Source: Viscum album
Taxonomy: Eukaryota; Streptophyta; Magnoliopsida; Santalales; Viscaceae
Assembly (NCBI GenBank): GCA_963277665.1
Contig: OY728136.1
Location: 807,017,123-807,081,122, forward strand
Direction: 5' to 3'
DNA length: 64,000 nt
Shown here: in pieces, positions 62,671 through 64,000 of the stretch
Layout: each line of letters starts with the position of its first letter
How positions within the stretch are numbered: position 1 is the stretch's first letter
Translations under genes and position numbers: made by a program
Notes under the pieces: generated by a model
What the model saw: the letters and a program-made list of their open reading frames with translations, nothing else
What the model was told of the DNA's origin: nothing
Database searches by the model: none

Positions 62671-64000
62671 ATGTCTGCTCAAATATATTGCAACGGTGAG
62701 GTAATTTGTACCGAGCAGGGTTTTAGCTACAGTGTGCCACCTGTCAAAGTGGTAAATCTCCATGGTTGTATGACATTGTATGCAGTTCGTAATAAGATTC
62801 ATAGTCGGTTAAAATTGAGTGCAGGACAAGAAATCACTTCAATTAGATATCGACATCTTCAATATCCTGAGCGTATGTGGCACAACGACTACCCTATAGT
62901 CGATGATGAGGATTGGATGGAGGCTTCTCAGTTATTCAGGCAACAATGTATTAATGGTTTGATGGAATTATTTATTGTCATTTCTGATATTGATGTGGTG
63001 CAATCGATTACTACAGAACCATGCTTTGTGACCTCTATAGAAGTCGGTCCTTCACAACAGTCTTCTTTATTGCCTCCTTCTCATACGACTCCTGTGGAAG
63101 AATGTAATGAGGAAGATCATAAAAATTTGGAAGGAAATGTAGATGACATCCCGTTCTGTGCTGATATAGTGCAAGAAAGTTTATCTGAGGAAGAAGAATT
63201 TGGGGAGTCAGCAGGAGATGATGTGGTTAGAAATGCACCTTATGAGGTTCCTTTGAGAGACAGACATCCACTACATCCACCAGTTAGTGGTAATCAGCCT
63301 TCAGTTTTGAGTTCCTTAGTTGGAGAAATGTCTCGTGAACAACTTTTTGATTGGGATCTCATTACACCAGCTTCTGAATTCCCTGGAATTACAGGGAATA
63401 TGCCTGCATCAAATGATAATGCCATATATGTTGGGCAGGAGTTCGAAAGTAAACAGGTCATGAAAAATGTGATAAAGCAATACCACATTGAGCGACATTT
63501 CACATTTGTGGTTTATGAGTCAAAGAAGACCAAATATCACATTCGTTGTGAAAAATATGGGTCATAATGTAAATTTCGATTAAGATCAGTATTTGATAAA
63601 TGTTATGGATGTTGGAAGATAACCAAATTAGAAGGCCCACACACTTGTCTGCATCCCAGCTTGGCACAAGATCACTCTTCTCTTGATGCAGAGTTTATAT
63701 CTACTGTTATTTGTGAGATGATACGAACAAGTCAGGATGTTCCTGTTGCCCTTATTCAGGAAAGAATTCAACAGTTGTATAACTATAAGGTATCATAAAA
63801 CAAAGCTTGGAATACAAAACAGAAAGCCATTGTTAAAGTGTATGGTGATTGGGATGAGTCTTATGCATTGTTGCCACAACTTATGGAATTGTTGTCTCTC
63901 AATAATCAGATTGTTTATCAGTTGGACACTGTTGAGTATGTATCCTAAAATCATCTAGTTGATCGGTCAAAGCTGAAGTTCAAGAGGATTTTTTGGGCAT
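62671..64000 (+). pseudogene. MULE (MuDR-type) transposase, N-terminal part, three stops
   Basis: The frame starts ATG at 62671 and is open for 298 codons. Residues 1-110 form the N-terminal beta-rich domain common in plant MULE proteins (MSAQIYCNGEV, VNLHGCMTLYAVRNKIHSR). An acidic linker follows (EECNEEDHKN, LSEEEEFGES). From residue about 250 comes the MuDR DNA-binding domain: VGQEFESKQVMKNVIKQYHI, RHFTFVVYESKKTKYHIRC. It then meets TAA at 63565-63567. The frame goes on past this stop with the rest of the zinc-finger-like C-C-H-C set (GPHTCLHPSLAQDHSSLDAE), VPVALIQERIQQLYNYKVS, TAA at 63796-63798, KVYGDWDESYALLPQLMELL, TAA at 63946-63948, and SKLKFKRIFWA at the edge. The catalytic DDE part lies outside. 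It is a nonsense-riddled, otherwise well-kept copy. Confidence 0.9.

Overview
The window looks like intergenic DNA of a flowering plant, made almost wholly of LTR retrotransposons of very different ages, with a Mutator-like (MULE) transposase pseudogene running off the right edge. I see no host gene, tRNA, rRNA or CRISPR. The plant assignment rests on chromovirus-type Ty3/gypsy elements primed by initiator tRNA-Met, a Tat/Ogre-like gag, and a MuDR-type transposase with a probable 5'-UTR intron. I cannot name the species.

Layout. 1-8260: GC-rich 5' part of a minus-strand Tat/Ogre-like element. It holds a retropepsin, a zinc-knuckle gag region and a gag core in one frame broken by three amber codons, then a ~3 kb LTR full of internal repeats. 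8261-13934: AT-rich relic of a plus-strand chromovirus (integrase fragment, then LTR). 13935-17795: a 3861-bp solo LTR with a perfect TATAT target-site duplication. 17796-24810: minus-strand chromovirus relics (integrase, reverse transcriptase, protease, gag; an LTR; integrase C-terminus). 25222-45920: three LTRs and two internal regions (LTR-int-LTR-int-LTR, minus strand) bounded by one CATGT duplication, inserted into the integrase of the older relic, whose other part resumes at 46180-46480. 46600-57045: two decayed plus-strand LTRs about 6.3 kb apart. 57046-61010: a fourth, more decayed minus-strand copy of the array family. 61074-64000: MULE 5' region (five evenly spaced palindromes, TATA box, probable intron) and transposase pseudogene.

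None of the elements looks competent to move. Every polyprotein has in-frame stops or altered catalytic residues, many consistent with C-to-T / G-to-A decay of methylated repeats. The GC-rich insertions (1-8260, 13935-17795) keep many CpGs and are presumably younger than the AT-rich relics around them. The most unusual features are the three-LTR array with a single target duplication, the five 27-bp palindromes set just upstream of the MULE TATA box, and the arrays of short palindromes inside the GC-rich LTRs. Alignments were done by eye, so relic boundaries given as round numbers are approximate.
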